Source: Granulicella sp. (GTDB lineage Bacteria > Acidobacteriota > Terriglobia > Terriglobales > Acidobacteriaceae). Taken from it: a DNA stretch of 64,000 nucleotides. Shown here piece by piece: positions 35,102 to 43,895 of this stretch. Location of the stretch: positions 1-64,000 of the forward strand of contig JANXYX010000019.1 in NCBI GenBank assembly GCA_025408425.1. The letters are read 5' to 3'. The translations under genes and the position numbers were made by a program. Numbering within the stretch: position 1 is the first letter of the stretch; each line of letters begins with the position of its first letter. The notes under the pieces were generated by a model. That model searched no databases. It was not told the DNA's origin and saw only the letters and a list, made by a program, of their open reading frames with translations.

Positions 35102-36172
35102 ATGGCTTCAGAGCAGGTTTCAGCGCAGGCAGCAGGACGGACCCATAAGATCACCTTGATTCCGGGCGACGGAATCGGGCCTGAGGTCTCCGGTGCGGTG
35201 GTTGAGATTCTGGAGGCTGCAGGCGCGGCGACCGGGGTGGCGTTTGAGTGGCACCGCTTTGCTGCAGGCGCTGAGGCGTTTGAACAGACGGGCGAGTATA
35301 TTCCGCAGGACCTGTACGACTCCATTGAGGAGAACCGCGTTGCGCTGAAGGGCCCGGTGACGACGCCGATTGGCGGCGGATTCGCATCGATCAATGTGAC
35401 GCTCAGAAAGAAGTTTGAGCTATTTGCCAACTTCCGGCCGGTCAAGAATCTGCCGGGATTGAAGACGCGCTATCCGGGACTGGACCTGATCATCGTCCGC
35501 GAGAATATGGAAGATCTGTACGCCGGGCTGGAGCATGAAGTGGTTCCGGGTGTCGTGCAGGCGCTGAAGATCATCACTGAGAAGGGTTCCACGCGTATCG
35601 CCAAGTTTGCGTTTGACTATGCACGCAAGCACGGACGCAAGAAGATTCACGCGATCCACAAGGCGAACATCATGAAGCTGTCGGATGGCCTGTTTTTGAG
35701 CTGTTGCCGCAAGGTATCGGAGGACTTCCCCGAAGTGGAGTACCACGAACACATCGTGGACAACACCTGCATGCAACTGGTGATGAATCCGTACCAGTAC
35801 GACATTCTGCTGACGGAGAACCTGTACGGCGATATTTTGAGCGATCTGTGCAGTGCGTTTGTGGGCGGCTTGGGACTTGTTCCGGGAGCGAATCTGGGAA
35901 CGGAGTGCGCCATCTTCGAAGCGGTCCACGGCTCAGCGCCGGACATAGCGGGCAAGAACCTGGCGAATCCGACGGCCCTGTTGCAGAGCGCGGTGTTGAT
36001 GCTGCACCACATCAATGAAGGTGAGACCGCGGAGCGGGTCCAGGCCGGAATCGAGCAGGTATACCGCGAAGGCAAGGCGTTGACAAGGGATGTTGGAGGC
36101 AACGCCGGCACGCGGGAGTTTGCCGCTGCCGTCTTGCAGGCGATGGAAACTCCGATTGCGGTAGTCTCTTAG
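35102..36172 (+). CDS. Isocitrate dehydrogenase, NAD-type
   Basis: The 356-residue enzyme belongs to the beta-decarboxylating dehydrogenases. Blocks include 'ITLIPGDGIGPEV' and the substrate loop 'SINVTLRKKFELFANFRP', whose Ser-x-Asn-x-x-Leu-Arg pattern is typical of isocitrate rather than isopropylmalate enzymes. 'IIVRENMEDLYAGLEH' and 'LTENLYGDILSDLCSAFVGGLG' follow. The cofactor site reads 'HGSAPDIAGKNLANPTA'; the Asp-Ile in place of Lys-Tyr indicates NAD specificity. It makes 2-oxoglutarate in the TCA cycle. A ribosome-binding site (GGAGAAGAGG) precedes the start. Confidence 0.93.
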   Translation: MASEQVSAQAAGRTHKITLIPGDGIGPEVSGAVVEILEAAGAATGVAFEWHRFAAGAEAFEQTGEYIPQDLYDSIEENRVALKGPVTTPIGGGFASINVTLRKKFELFANFRPVKNLPGLKTRYPGLDLIIVRENMEDLYAGLEHEVVPGVVQALKIITEKGSTRIAKFAFDYARKHGRKKIHAIHKANIMKLSDGLFLSCCRKVSEDFPEVEYHEHIVDNTCMQLVMNPYQYDILLTENLYGDILSDLCSAFVGGLGLVPGANLGTECAIFEAVHGSAPDIAGKNLANPTALLQSAVLMLHHINEGETAERVQAGIEQVYREGKALTRDVGGNAGTREFAAAVLQAMETPIAVVS

Positions 36173-36225
36173 CCTGTAGCATCGATGGGCTGAGTTGTTG
36201 ATAGCACAGCGATTGCGGAGGATGT

Positions 36226-37023
36226 ATGAGACGGATGTCTGGCTTGATGGTTGTGGCGGCGTTCTGGGGCGTGGCACTGAGCGGACTAGTCGGTTGCAAG
36301 CCAAGTGACGCCGTGAAGCAGGGTGCAGTACTGGGTAAAGGGTTTAAGCCGGCAAGCACTCCGCTGGATCCTGCAACGCTGGGTACGGTGAGCGGCACAG
36401 TGCATTTTGCAGGCAAGCCTCCGGCCCGGATCAGGATCGATATGAGCCAGGATCCCGCATGCTCTCTGGCGCCGGGCGACAACTACTCCGAGCAATATGT
36501 GGTGCATGAAGGCAAGCTGGCCAACGTCTATGTGACCATCAAGAGCGGGCCGGCCGTAGCCTTGACTGTGCCTTCCATTTCGACGGCGCCGGTGGTGATC
36601 GACCAGGTGGGCTGCCGCTACACGCCGCATGTGGTGGCGTTGATGCGCGGAGGTTCGGTAGAGTTTCGCAACTCGGACGCAACGATGCACAACATCCACA
36701 CCATGCCGGTACTGGTGGGCGAGAAGGAGGCCGACGTCTCGCAGGGACCGAAGGGTGCGCCGCAGTGGGTTCGGTTCAAGGATCCTGAGGTGATGGTTCC
36801 GGTGCGCTGCAACAACCATCCGTGGATGAATGCGTTTATCAACGTCGCGGATACCCCGTTCTTTGCGGTTACGGATACGGGGGGACACTTCGAAATCAAG
36901 GGGCTTCCGGCCGGGACCTATGTGATTTCGGTAGTCCACGAGAAGCTGGGCGAGCAGACGATGCAGGTGACCGTAAAACCTATGGCAACACAGAAAGCAG
37001 ATTTCACCTACGCGATGAAGTAG
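36226..37023 (+). CDS. Cupredoxin-like lipoprotein with Ig-like C-terminal domain
   Basis: The 265-residue protein has a lipoprotein signal with lipobox LVGC (Cys24). A beta-sandwich region (about 55-205) carries a type-1 copper ligand set: His155 or His158 in 'DATMHNIHTMPV', then Cys195, His198 and Met201 in 'VRCNNHPWM'. A carboxypeptidase-regulatory-like fold follows ('TDTGGHFEIKGLPAGTYVISVVHEKLG'). It would sit on the outer face of a membrane and could carry electrons or copper (inference). Two further Cys (79 and 130) may form a disulfide. The neighbouring small membrane protein gene starts 60 bases later. Confidence 0.8.
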   Translation: MRRMSGLMVVAAFWGVALSGLVGCKPSDAVKQGAVLGKGFKPASTPLDPATLGTVSGTVHFAGKPPARIRIDMSQDPACSLAPGDNYSEQYVVHEGKLANVYVTIKSGPAVALTVPSISTAPVVIDQVGCRYTPHVVALMRGGSVEFRNSDATMHNIHTMPVLVGEKEADVSQGPKGAPQWVRFKDPEVMVPVRCNNHPWMNAFINVADTPFFAVTDTGGHFEIKGLPAGTYVISVVHEKLGEQTMQVTVKPMATQKADFTYAMK

Positions 37024-37083
37024 GCCGGCGCTGGTTGGCTGGTTCGTTCGAGTGACTGATTCTGGAGAGGGGTAACTACCGCA

Positions 37084-37383
37084 ATGGACTTGCATCCACT
37101 GACTGCCGTGCACTTCTTACCGCTGTGGTTTCTTGTGTTTGCGCTGTTTCTACCGCGAATTGCCCTGCTGGTGGGCTGGCTTCAGGGCACACTGGTGCAA
37201 TTTCACCTGCATGGGCTGATCCCTCTGCTCTTTGGCATATTTCTGCCCCGTATTCTTATCCTGTTTCTGATTTATGTAGACCAGGGAGTAAGTCTCTGGT
37301 TCGTGATTCACCTGGTGGTGGCGGTGATGGTTTGGGGCGGTTCGGGCGGGTATCATTCGCGACGGCGGCGCCGAGACGGATGA
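37084..37383 (+). CDS. Small three-helix membrane protein, unknown
   Basis: The 99-residue protein is almost wholly hydrophobic, with three predicted helices (about residues 9-28, 43-64 and 68-85) and a very basic tail (HSRRRRRDG). His residues near the helix ends (His4, His9, His42, His44, His76) are notable. I do not recognise the family. It follows the cupredoxin-like lipoprotein gene by 60 bases in the same direction, so a joint role in a membrane redox step is possible but unproven. An AGAGGGG site lies about 10 bases before the ATG. Confidence 0.55.
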   Translation: MDLHPLTAVHFLPLWFLVFALFLPRIALLVGWLQGTLVQFHLHGLIPLLFGIFLPRILILFLIYVDQGVSLWFVIHLVVAVMVWGGSGGYHSRRRRRDG

Positions 37384-37435
37384 ATCCGCGACCAAAGGTG
37401 ACGATTGCCGCAGCACCGCGTTATTCTTGAAAGAT

Positions 37436-38548
37436 ATGGAACGGCGTAAGGTTGGCATACTGGGCGCGACCGGCATGGTCGGGCAACGATTTATTCAATT
37501 ATTGAGCAATCATCCGTGGTTTGAGATTGCGTGGCTTGCAGCGAGTGATCGCAGCGCAGGCAAAACATACGCTGAGGCGTGCCGATGGAAGCTGGACACA
37601 CCGCTGCCTAAGCATATTGCGGCAATGACGCTGCAGCCGAACGTGCCCGAGGGCGCGGCGGGCGAGCTGCCAAAGATCATCTTTGCCGCACTGGATGCTG
37701 ACATCGCGCGCGAGCTGGAGCCGAAGTTTGCGGCATTTGGCTGCGCCGTGATCTCAAACTCGAGCGCGTTCCGGATGGTAGAGGACGTTCCCCTGGTAGT
37801 GCCTGAGGTGAACGCCGACCATCTTGCCCTGATCGAGACGCAGAGCTGGCGGCAGGAGAAGAGCGGCTACATCGTGACCAATCCAAACTGCAGCGCGATT
37901 GGGTTGGTAATGGCGCTGAAGCCTCTGGAAGAGCGCTTCGGCATCGAGAGCCTTTTTGTCAGCACGATGCAGGCGATCAGCGGTGCCGGGTATCCCGGTG
38001 TGCCTTCGCTCGACATCATGGGCAACGTCGTGCCATACATCAAGAATGAAGAAGAGAAGCTGCAGGAAGAGGTCGGCAAGCTGCTGGGCCGGCTTGCGGG
38101 CAATCGGATTGAGATGCTGGACGCGAAGGTCAGCGCGCACTGCAACCGCGTCGCCGTGGAAGACGGCCATACGGAGTGCGTGAGCCTCAAGCTGCGGACC
38201 AAGGCAACGAAACACGACATTCTGGCGGCGTGGCAGGAGTTTGCGCCACTGCGGAAGTTTGTGGTGGGCAAGCATCTACCTACGGCGCCCGATCAGCCAG
38301 TGGAGTACAACCATGCAGTCGATCGTCCGCAGCCCCGGCTTGACCGGATGCACGGCAACGGCATGACTGCCACGGTAGGACGGCTGCGCGAGTGCAACCT
38401 GCTGGACTGGAAGTTTGTAGTGCTATCGCACAATACGATTCGCGGCGCGGCGGGAGCTGCAGTACTGAACGCGGAGGTACTGGCGCTGCTGGGCAAGCTG
38501 GACAAGCTGGGCGTTGCTCCCCAGGAGCCGATGGCGGTGCTGGCTTGA
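37436..38548 (+). CDS. asd: Aspartate-semialdehyde dehydrogenase
   Basis: The enzyme reduces aspartyl-4-phosphate to aspartate semialdehyde with NADPH, the second step of the aspartate family. The 370-residue protein has the nucleotide loop 'KVGILGATGMVGQRF' and the catalytic Cys152 in 'NPNCSAIG'. 'GAGYPGVPSLDIMGNVVPYI' and the His of 'DAKVSAHCNRVAVEDGHTE' follow. The layout and length are those of the archaeal/fungal-type ASADH rather than the short E. coli type. ATG 37436 is used; a TTG at 37427 is in frame. It is the first gene of the lysine block, and lysC follows after 5 bases. Confidence 0.95.
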   Translation: MERRKVGILGATGMVGQRFIQLLSNHPWFEIAWLAASDRSAGKTYAEACRWKLDTPLPKHIAAMTLQPNVPEGAAGELPKIIFAALDADIARELEPKFAAFGCAVISNSSAFRMVEDVPLVVPEVNADHLALIETQSWRQEKSGYIVTNPNCSAIGLVMALKPLEERFGIESLFVSTMQAISGAGYPGVPSLDIMGNVVPYIKNEEEKLQEEVGKLLGRLAGNRIEMLDAKVSAHCNRVAVEDGHTECVSLKLRTKATKHDILAAWQEFAPLRKFVVGKHLPTAPDQPVEYNHAVDRPQPRLDRMHGNGMTATVGRLRECNLLDWKFVVLSHNTIRGAAGAAVLNAEVLALLGKLDKLGVAPQEPMAVLA

Positions 38549-38553
38549 GCGTG

Positions 38554-39987
38554 ATGCGTGATTCGTTAGTAGTGATGAAGTTTGGCGGGACCTCGGTGGA
38601 GGACGCCAAGGCAATGGAGCGCACCGCCGCAATCGTCCGTGGCCGACGGGAGCGCGGAAAAAGCGCTGTTGTTGTTGTGTCCGCGATGGCGAAGGTTACG
38701 GATCAGTTGCTGGCAGCAGCAAGCGCTGCAGGACGGGGCGACCGACCGGGCGCGCTTGCGATTGCCGCGAGGCTTCGAAATCGGCATATCGAGACAGCAG
38801 CAGACCTGATCTCCGGAGAGCGTCTGGCAAAGTTGCAGATTGCGCTGGATCGCGAGTTTGACGCTCTGGATGACCTGCTGCGCGGCATTGCTGCCGTGGG
38901 TGAGTTGACACCACGAACGAACGACCTGGTAGTGAGCTTCGGCGAACGATTATCCAGCCGCATGGTGGCAGAGGCCTTCGATCAGCGCGGGCTGAACGGC
39001 ATCCAGGTCGACGCGCGCACCTGTATCATCACCGATTCGCACTATGGCAAAGCGGCTCCGATTGAGAGCGCGATTGAGCAAAAACTGCTTGCACTGGTAC
39101 TGCCGCTGATTGAGGATGGCAAGACTCCGGTGTTGGGCGGATTTATCGGCTCAACCGCAGAGGGCATTACGACGACACTAGGTCGCGGCGGCAGCGATTA
39201 CACCGCAGCACTGGTCGGCGGCGGACTGCATGCAGGCGCGATTGAAATATGGACCGATGTGAATGGGATCATGACGACCGATCCGCGCATCTGCCCCGAT
39301 GCGTTGCGGGTGAAGACAATCAGCTTTGAAGAGGCCGCGGAACTGGCCTACTTTGGCGCCAAGGTGCTGCACCCGGCGACGATTCTTCCGGCAGTCCAGA
39401 AGAGTATTCCAGTGTGGGTGCTGAACTCGCGCAACGCCGAGAACGAAGGCACAAAGATCACTGCGATGGCGGCAAAGTGCGCCAGCCCTTTCAAGAGCAT
39501 TGCCGCGAAGAAGAAGCTGACCATCATCGACGTGGTGGCAAGCCGGATGCTGATGTCGCACGGCTACCTGAAGGCAGTCTTCGACGTCTTCGACAAATAT
39601 GAGTGCGCCATCGACATGGTCTCGACCAGCGAAGTGAGCATCTCATTGACGGTGGACTCGAACCAGCGGCTGCCGGAGATCTGCGCAGAGCTCTCGAAGA
39701 TTGCCGACGTGAAGATGGAAGGTCATAAGGCGTTGGTCTGCCTGGTAGGCGAGGACATTCGCGGCCACAACGGCATCGCAGGACAGGTCTTCAGCGCGAT
39801 CAGCCATGTGAACGTTCGGATGATTTCGCAGGGTGCGAGTGAGATCAACATGAGCTTCATGATCGATGAAGAAGATGTCGAGGAAGCGGTGCGGAGTCTG
39901 CATGCGGTCTTCTTCGCGGATCCGGACGAGAACGTCTTTGACGTGGCTGCACGAGATGCGCAGGTACAGCTAGTCAGCAAGGTTTAG
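38554..39987 (+). CDS. lysC: Aspartokinase
   Basis: This enzyme phosphorylates aspartate, the entry step to lysine, threonine and methionine. The 477-residue protein begins MRDSLVVMKFGGTSVEDAK, with the kinase motif KFGGTS, then 'GFIGSTAEGITTTLGRGGSDYTAALVG', and ends in two ACT domains (from about residue 320) that usually bind lysine or threonine for feedback control. 'DMVSTSEVSISLTVD' is a typical ACT strand. A longer frame reaches back into asd, but the family start is clear at 38554; a GTG at 38551 is also possible. It has the length of the monofunctional single-chain type, with no homoserine dehydrogenase fused. Confidence 0.95.
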   Translation: MRDSLVVMKFGGTSVEDAKAMERTAAIVRGRRERGKSAVVVVSAMAKVTDQLLAAASAAGRGDRPGALAIAARLRNRHIETAADLISGERLAKLQIALDREFDALDDLLRGIAAVGELTPRTNDLVVSFGERLSSRMVAEAFDQRGLNGIQVDARTCIITDSHYGKAAPIESAIEQKLLALVLPLIEDGKTPVLGGFIGSTAEGITTTLGRGGSDYTAALVGGGLHAGAIEIWTDVNGIMTTDPRICPDALRVKTISFEEAAELAYFGAKVLHPATILPAVQKSIPVWVLNSRNAENEGTKITAMAAKCASPFKSIAAKKKLTIIDVVASRMLMSHGYLKAVFDVFDKYECAIDMVSTSEVSISLTVDSNQRLPEICAELSKIADVKMEGHKALVCLVGEDIRGHNGIAGQVFSAISHVNVRMISQGASEINMSFMIDEEDVEEAVRSLHAVFFADPDENVFDVAARDAQVQLVSKV

Positions 39988-39998
39988 GAAGGAACACA

Positions 39999-40685
39999 AT
40001 GCGGATTCTGGTTCTGGGAGCGGGTAAGACGGGCAAGCTGGTAGCAGAGGTCGCGACGCAACGCGGACACAGCGTCTACGTACTGGACGCGAAAGAGAAC
40101 AAGGAAGCCGCAGCGTTGACCTTTCCGTTTGTAACCGGCTTTGACGTGGTGATTGACTTCACAACTCCTGAAGCTGTGGTGCAGAACATGCGCGCCTGCC
40201 TTGCAGCGGGTTCGAAGATGGTGATCGGTACGACCGGCTGGTACGAGAAGCTGCCCGACATGCGCGGTTTGGCCGAGCGGAAGCAAGCGGGGCTGTTATA
40301 TGGGACCAACTATTCGATTGGCGTGCAGGTGATGTTGCAACTCGCGGCGAAGATGGGCGAGTCGTTAAAGACAGCCGGATACAAGTTTTCGATCGAGGAG
40401 ACACACCACACCAGCAAGCTGGATTCGCCGTCCGGCACGGCGCTGACCCTGGCACAGGTAGTTGAGAAAGCGGCGGGCATCCTCGAGGTTCCGGTTACGG
40501 CGCATCGCGTTGGCGACGAGGCGGGGACGCACTTGCTGGTTGCTGAGAGCGAAGGCGACCGGCTGGAGTTGAAGCATGTCTCTTTCTCGCGGCGAGGTTT
40601 TGCCGAGGGCGCAGTGCGAGCAGCAGAATGGTTGTCGACACGAACCGGGTGCTATGACTTCCAGGACGTCTACACAAAGATTTAG
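39999..40685 (+). CDS. dapB: 4-hydroxy-tetrahydrodipicolinate reductase
   Basis: DapB reduces hydroxy-tetrahydrodipicolinate with NAD(P)H. The 228-residue protein has the dinucleotide loop 'ILVLGAGKTGKLVAE' in place of the usual 'GxxGRMG'. It also has 'VVIDFTTPEAV', 'VIGTTGW' and the catalytic block 'EETHHTSKLDSPSGTAL' (canonical E.HH..K.DAPSGTA). It is about 20-40 residues shorter than E. coli DapB, mainly in the N-terminal domain. It lies 11 bases after lysC and 20 bases before the M29 peptidase gene. Confidence 0.93.
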   Translation: MRILVLGAGKTGKLVAEVATQRGHSVYVLDAKENKEAAALTFPFVTGFDVVIDFTTPEAVVQNMRACLAAGSKMVIGTTGWYEKLPDMRGLAERKQAGLLYGTNYSIGVQVMLQLAAKMGESLKTAGYKFSIEETHHTSKLDSPSGTALTLAQVVEKAAGILEVPVTAHRVGDEAGTHLLVAESEGDRLELKHVSFSRRGFAEGAVRAAEWLSTRTGCYDFQDVYTKI

Positions 40686-40705
40686 ACAGCTATACAGGGA
40701 AAACA

Positions 40706-41980
40706 ATGAGTGGAGCAGAAGCAGCCGTGGTGACGAAGTTTTCAGACCTGACCTTTGAGCAGAAGCTGGACCGGCTTGCCGAAGTAGCGGTGAAGATCGG
40801 TCTGGGGCTGCGCACTGGGCAGGAGTTGGTGATGTCCGCGCCCATCGAGGCGCTGCCGCTGGTGCGCCGCATCACGGAGCACGCCTACAAAGCCGGTGCG
40901 CTGCTGGTTACGACGCTCTATAGCGACGACCCCTGCGTGCTGGCACGCTACGAATATGGCCCGGATGCAAGCTTCGACTTTGCGCCCACCTGGCTGCAGG
41001 ATGGGATCGCCGCCGCGTTCAAGAGCGGTGCGGCCCGGCTGGCGATTGCGGGCGCGAATCCAGCGCTGCTGGCGAAACAGGACCCGGCGAAGGTGGCACG
41101 GACCAATGTGGCAATGTCCAAGGCCAGCAAGCCGGCAATGGAGCTGATTACGCGGCATGAGATCAACTGGACGATTGTGGCCTGCGCCACACCGGAGTGG
41201 GCCAAGCTGGTATTTCCGGGTGAGGCTGAGGATATTGCTGTCGCCAAGCTGTGGGATGCGATATTCGTAGCCTCGCGCATCGCCGTCGACGACCCCGTGG
41301 CGGAGTGGAAGGAGCATGGCGCACGATTGAAGCAGCGCGTCGACCTGCTGAATGCGAAGCGCTTCTCTGCCCTGCACTTCAATTCAGCGGATGGAGCGAC
41401 CGACCTGCGCGTTGGGCTGGCGGACGATCATCTTTGGGCCGGGGGCGGGACTACGGCGGGAAATGGCGTGTACTGCCAGCCCAATATTCCGACGGAGGAG
41501 TGCTTTACGACTCCCCACAAGGACCGCGTCGATGGGATAGTGCGGGCGTCGAAGCCGCTTTCCCACCAGGGAACTTTGATTGAGAATATTGCGGTCCGGT
41601 TTGAGGGCGGGAAGATTGTTGAAGCTACCGCCACGGCGGGTGAGGACGTATTGAATCGCCTCATCTCGACGGACGACGGCGCCCGACGGCTGGGCGAGGT
41701 GGCGCTGGTGCCACACTCTTCCCCGATTGCGCAAAGCGGCGTGCTGTTCTGGAATACGCTGTTTGACGAGAATGCGGCAAGCCATATTGCGCTGGGTCAG
41801 GCGTATTCGACCTGCCTGATCGGTGGCGAGAAGATGGATGCGGATGCACTGTCGGCTTTGGGGGCAAACTCCAGCCTGATTCACGTGGACTGGATGATTG
41901 GCTCTGGCCTGATGGATGTGGACGGAATCGCAGCAGATGGCACCACCGAGGCGTTGATGCGCCATGGTGAGTGGGTTTAG
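40706..41980 (+). CDS. M29-family aminopeptidase (thermophilic aminopeptidase type)
   Basis: The 424-residue protein matches M29 enzymes such as AmpS/PepS. It has an N-terminal domain with 'LDRLAEVAVKIGLGLRTGQELVMSAPIEALPLVRRI', then the metal centre region 'GNGVYCQPNIPTEECFTTPHKDRVDGIVRASKPLS' (Glu and His ligands), 'LGEVALVPHSSPI' and the late 'ASHIALGQAYSTC...IHVDWMIGSGLMDVDG'. It should remove N-terminal residues from peptides in the cytoplasm using two zinc or cobalt ions. It sits inside the lysine operon between dapB and dapA, which is an odd place for a peptidase; no lysine-pathway step is known to use M29. Confidence 0.92.
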   Translation: MSGAEAAVVTKFSDLTFEQKLDRLAEVAVKIGLGLRTGQELVMSAPIEALPLVRRITEHAYKAGALLVTTLYSDDPCVLARYEYGPDASFDFAPTWLQDGIAAAFKSGAARLAIAGANPALLAKQDPAKVARTNVAMSKASKPAMELITRHEINWTIVACATPEWAKLVFPGEAEDIAVAKLWDAIFVASRIAVDDPVAEWKEHGARLKQRVDLLNAKRFSALHFNSADGATDLRVGLADDHLWAGGGTTAGNGVYCQPNIPTEECFTTPHKDRVDGIVRASKPLSHQGTLIENIAVRFEGGKIVEATATAGEDVLNRLISTDDGARRLGEVALVPHSSPIAQSGVLFWNTLFDENAASHIALGQAYSTCLIGGEKMDADALSALGANSSLIHVDWMIGSGLMDVDGIAADGTTEALMRHGEWV

Positions 41981-42041
41981 ATTTAGTCGCTTGCAGAATG
42001 CACCGCAACACAGTGACGAGACAAGGTAAACTTCCTAGATT

Positions 42042-42962
42042 ATGGAACTGATGGGATGTGGAACGGCGTTGGTGACTCCCTTTCGCAGGGACGGCAACGT
42101 AGATGAGCCGGCGCTTCATGCGTTGGTGCACTGGCAGATCGAGAACGGAATCTCCTTTCTGGTACCTTGCGGCACAACGGGCGAAGCGGCAACGTTGAGC
42201 GAACCGGAGTGGCTGCGAGTCGTGCAAGTAGTGGTCGATGCGGCTGGGGGTCGAGTTCCGGTGTTCGCGGGCTGCACGCACAACGCCACCCACGAGGCGG
42301 TCTCGAAGGCGCGCAGGCTGGGAAGAGTGAACGGCCTGAACGGAATTCTTACTGCAAACCCTTACTACAATCGTCCCGGGCAGGAGGGCCAGTACCTGCA
42401 CTTCAAGGCGATCGCGGAAGCGGTAAATCTGCCGGTGCTGCTGTACAACATTCCTTCGCGGACAGGTGCCAATCTGGAGCCGGCGACGGTACTGCGGCTC
42501 GCTGAGTTGAAGAACGTGATTGGAATCAAGGAGTCCAGCGGAAACATCGCACAGATCACTGAACTGCTGACGACTGCGCCGCGTAGTTTCAAGGTATTTG
42601 CCGGCGATGATGGCTTGGCGCTTCCGATCATGGCGCTAGGTGGAGCAGGACTGGTTTCCGTGGCTTCCAATGCGATTCCGGCGCAGATGTCCGCGATGGT
42701 GCGGGCCGCTCTGGACAATGATTGGCCATCTGCCCGGAGAATCAACCGCCACTTCTACAGGCTGATGCAGGCACACTTCTGGGAGGCGAGTCCGGCTCCG
42801 GTGAAGGCTGTGCTCGCGCTGATGGGACGCGGCGAGGATGTACTGCGCCTGCCCATGGTTCCGGTGTCGTCTGCAACACGGCGCAAGCTGGAGACGATGG
42901 TGGGTGAGCTTGGCCTGCTGGTTGGCGCTCCCTGGACGGGCGAAGATCTGCGGATGTACTAG
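42042..42962 (+). CDS. dapA: 4-hydroxy-tetrahydrodipicolinate synthase
   Basis: DapA condenses pyruvate with aspartate semialdehyde. The 306-residue TIM-barrel protein has 'GTALVTPFRRDGNVDEPAL', the 'PCGTTGEAATLSEPE' pyruvate loop, Tyr135 in 'LLYNIPSRTG' and the Schiff-base Lys163 in 'IGIKESSG'. The length is normal. It lies 61 bases after the M29 gene, with TAAACT at 42027-42032 as a possible internal -10 box, so it may have an extra promoter inside the operon. Confidence 0.96.
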   Translation: MELMGCGTALVTPFRRDGNVDEPALHALVHWQIENGISFLVPCGTTGEAATLSEPEWLRVVQVVVDAAGGRVPVFAGCTHNATHEAVSKARRLGRVNGLNGILTANPYYNRPGQEGQYLHFKAIAEAVNLPVLLYNIPSRTGANLEPATVLRLAELKNVIGIKESSGNIAQITELLTTAPRSFKVFAGDDGLALPIMALGGAGLVSVASNAIPAQMSAMVRAALDNDWPSARRINRHFYRLMQAHFWEASPAPVKAVLALMGRGEDVLRLPMVPVSSATRRKLETMVGELGLLVGAPWTGEDLRMY

Positions 42963-43025
42963 GTCCGCTGCACGAGTCACTGCATCCTCAATCCAACGAC
43001 ATAAGAGAACAGGAAAAATTCGAAC

Positions 43026-43874
43026 GTGAACGATATCTTGCAGGAAAAGATTGAGCGTTGGTTTGCCCAGGGCGCTGCAGCGATTGGGTGTGCAGACGCC
43101 GAGGCAGCGTTTTACGAGCTGCGAAATGGTTTAGAGGCTGGCACATTGCGGTCGGCAGAACCGGACGCTTCCCTGCCGCTCGGCTGGCGCGTGAATGCGT
43201 GGGTCAAGCGCGGAATTCTGCTGGGATTCCGGCTGGGCCAACTGGCGGAGATGGGATGCCCGGACGGCTTCTCGTTTGTCGATAAAGGGACCTATCCGGC
43301 GCGGCGCTTTACGACGGCCGACGGCGTTCGGCTGGTTCCGGGTGGTTCGAGCGTTCGCAGCGGCGCTTATGTTTCAAAGGGCGTCGTCGTGATGCCGCCC
43401 GCTTATGTCAACGTCGGCGCTTACGTCGACGAGGGCACAATGGTGGACTCCCACGCGCTGGTTGGCAGCTGCGCCCAGATTGGCAAGCGGGTGCATCTCA
43501 GCGCGGCTGCACAGATTGGCGGGGTGTTGGAACCGGTGAACGCCTCACCTGTCATTATCGAAGACGATGCCCTGATTGGCGGGAACACTGGCGTGTATGA
43601 GGGAACCATCGTCCGCAAGCGGGCGGTGCTTGCTGCGGGGACAGTCCTTACGCGAGGGACGCCGGTGTACGATCTGGTGCGCGGCGAGGTCTATAAGGCT
43701 ACGGCAGAGATGCCGCTCATCATTCCCGAGGGCGCAGTAGTAGTGCCGGGATCGCGAGCGATCTCCAAGGGCAAAGGTGCGGAGTGGGGTCTTTCCGTCG
43801 CTACGCCGGTGATTGTTAAGTACCGCGACGAGAAGACAGAGCTTTCACTGGCTCTGGAGGATCTGCTGCGATAG
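43026..43874 (+). CDS. dapD: Tetrahydrodipicolinate N-succinyltransferase
   Basis: DapD transfers succinyl from succinyl-CoA to tetrahydrodipicolinate, which fixes the succinylase branch of lysine synthesis. The 282-residue protein has an N-terminal helical domain. A left-handed beta-helix with hexapeptide repeats follows ('GAYVSKGVVVMPPAYVNVGA', 'YVDEGTMVDSHALVGSCAQIG', 'HLSAAAQIGGVLEP'). The start is the GTG at 43026. dapC/argD, dapE and dapF are not in the window. Confidence 0.95.
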   Translation: MNDILQEKIERWFAQGAAAIGCADAEAAFYELRNGLEAGTLRSAEPDASLPLGWRVNAWVKRGILLGFRLGQLAEMGCPDGFSFVDKGTYPARRFTTADGVRLVPGGSSVRSGAYVSKGVVVMPPAYVNVGAYVDEGTMVDSHALVGSCAQIGKRVHLSAAAQIGGVLEPVNASPVIIEDDALIGGNTGVYEGTIVRKRAVLAAGTVLTRGTPVYDLVRGEVYKATAEMPLIIPEGAVVVPGSRAISKGKGAEWGLSVATPVIVKYRDEKTELSLALEDLLR

Positions 43875-43895
43875 TGACTCAGGTGGCAGACCAAG

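Noticed and set aside
38392..38553. Extended N-terminus for aspartokinase overlapping asd
   Set aside because: The extra 54 residues are Gly/Ser/Ala-rich, out of family and lie in the asd coding sequence. The family start is at 38554.
42042..43874. M29 or M20 peptidase as a replacement for DapE
   Set aside because: DapE is an M20 enzyme. The M29 protein has a different fold, and the window's M20 protein (26212-27564) has a signal peptide and CPG2-like motifs, so neither is a good DapE candidate.
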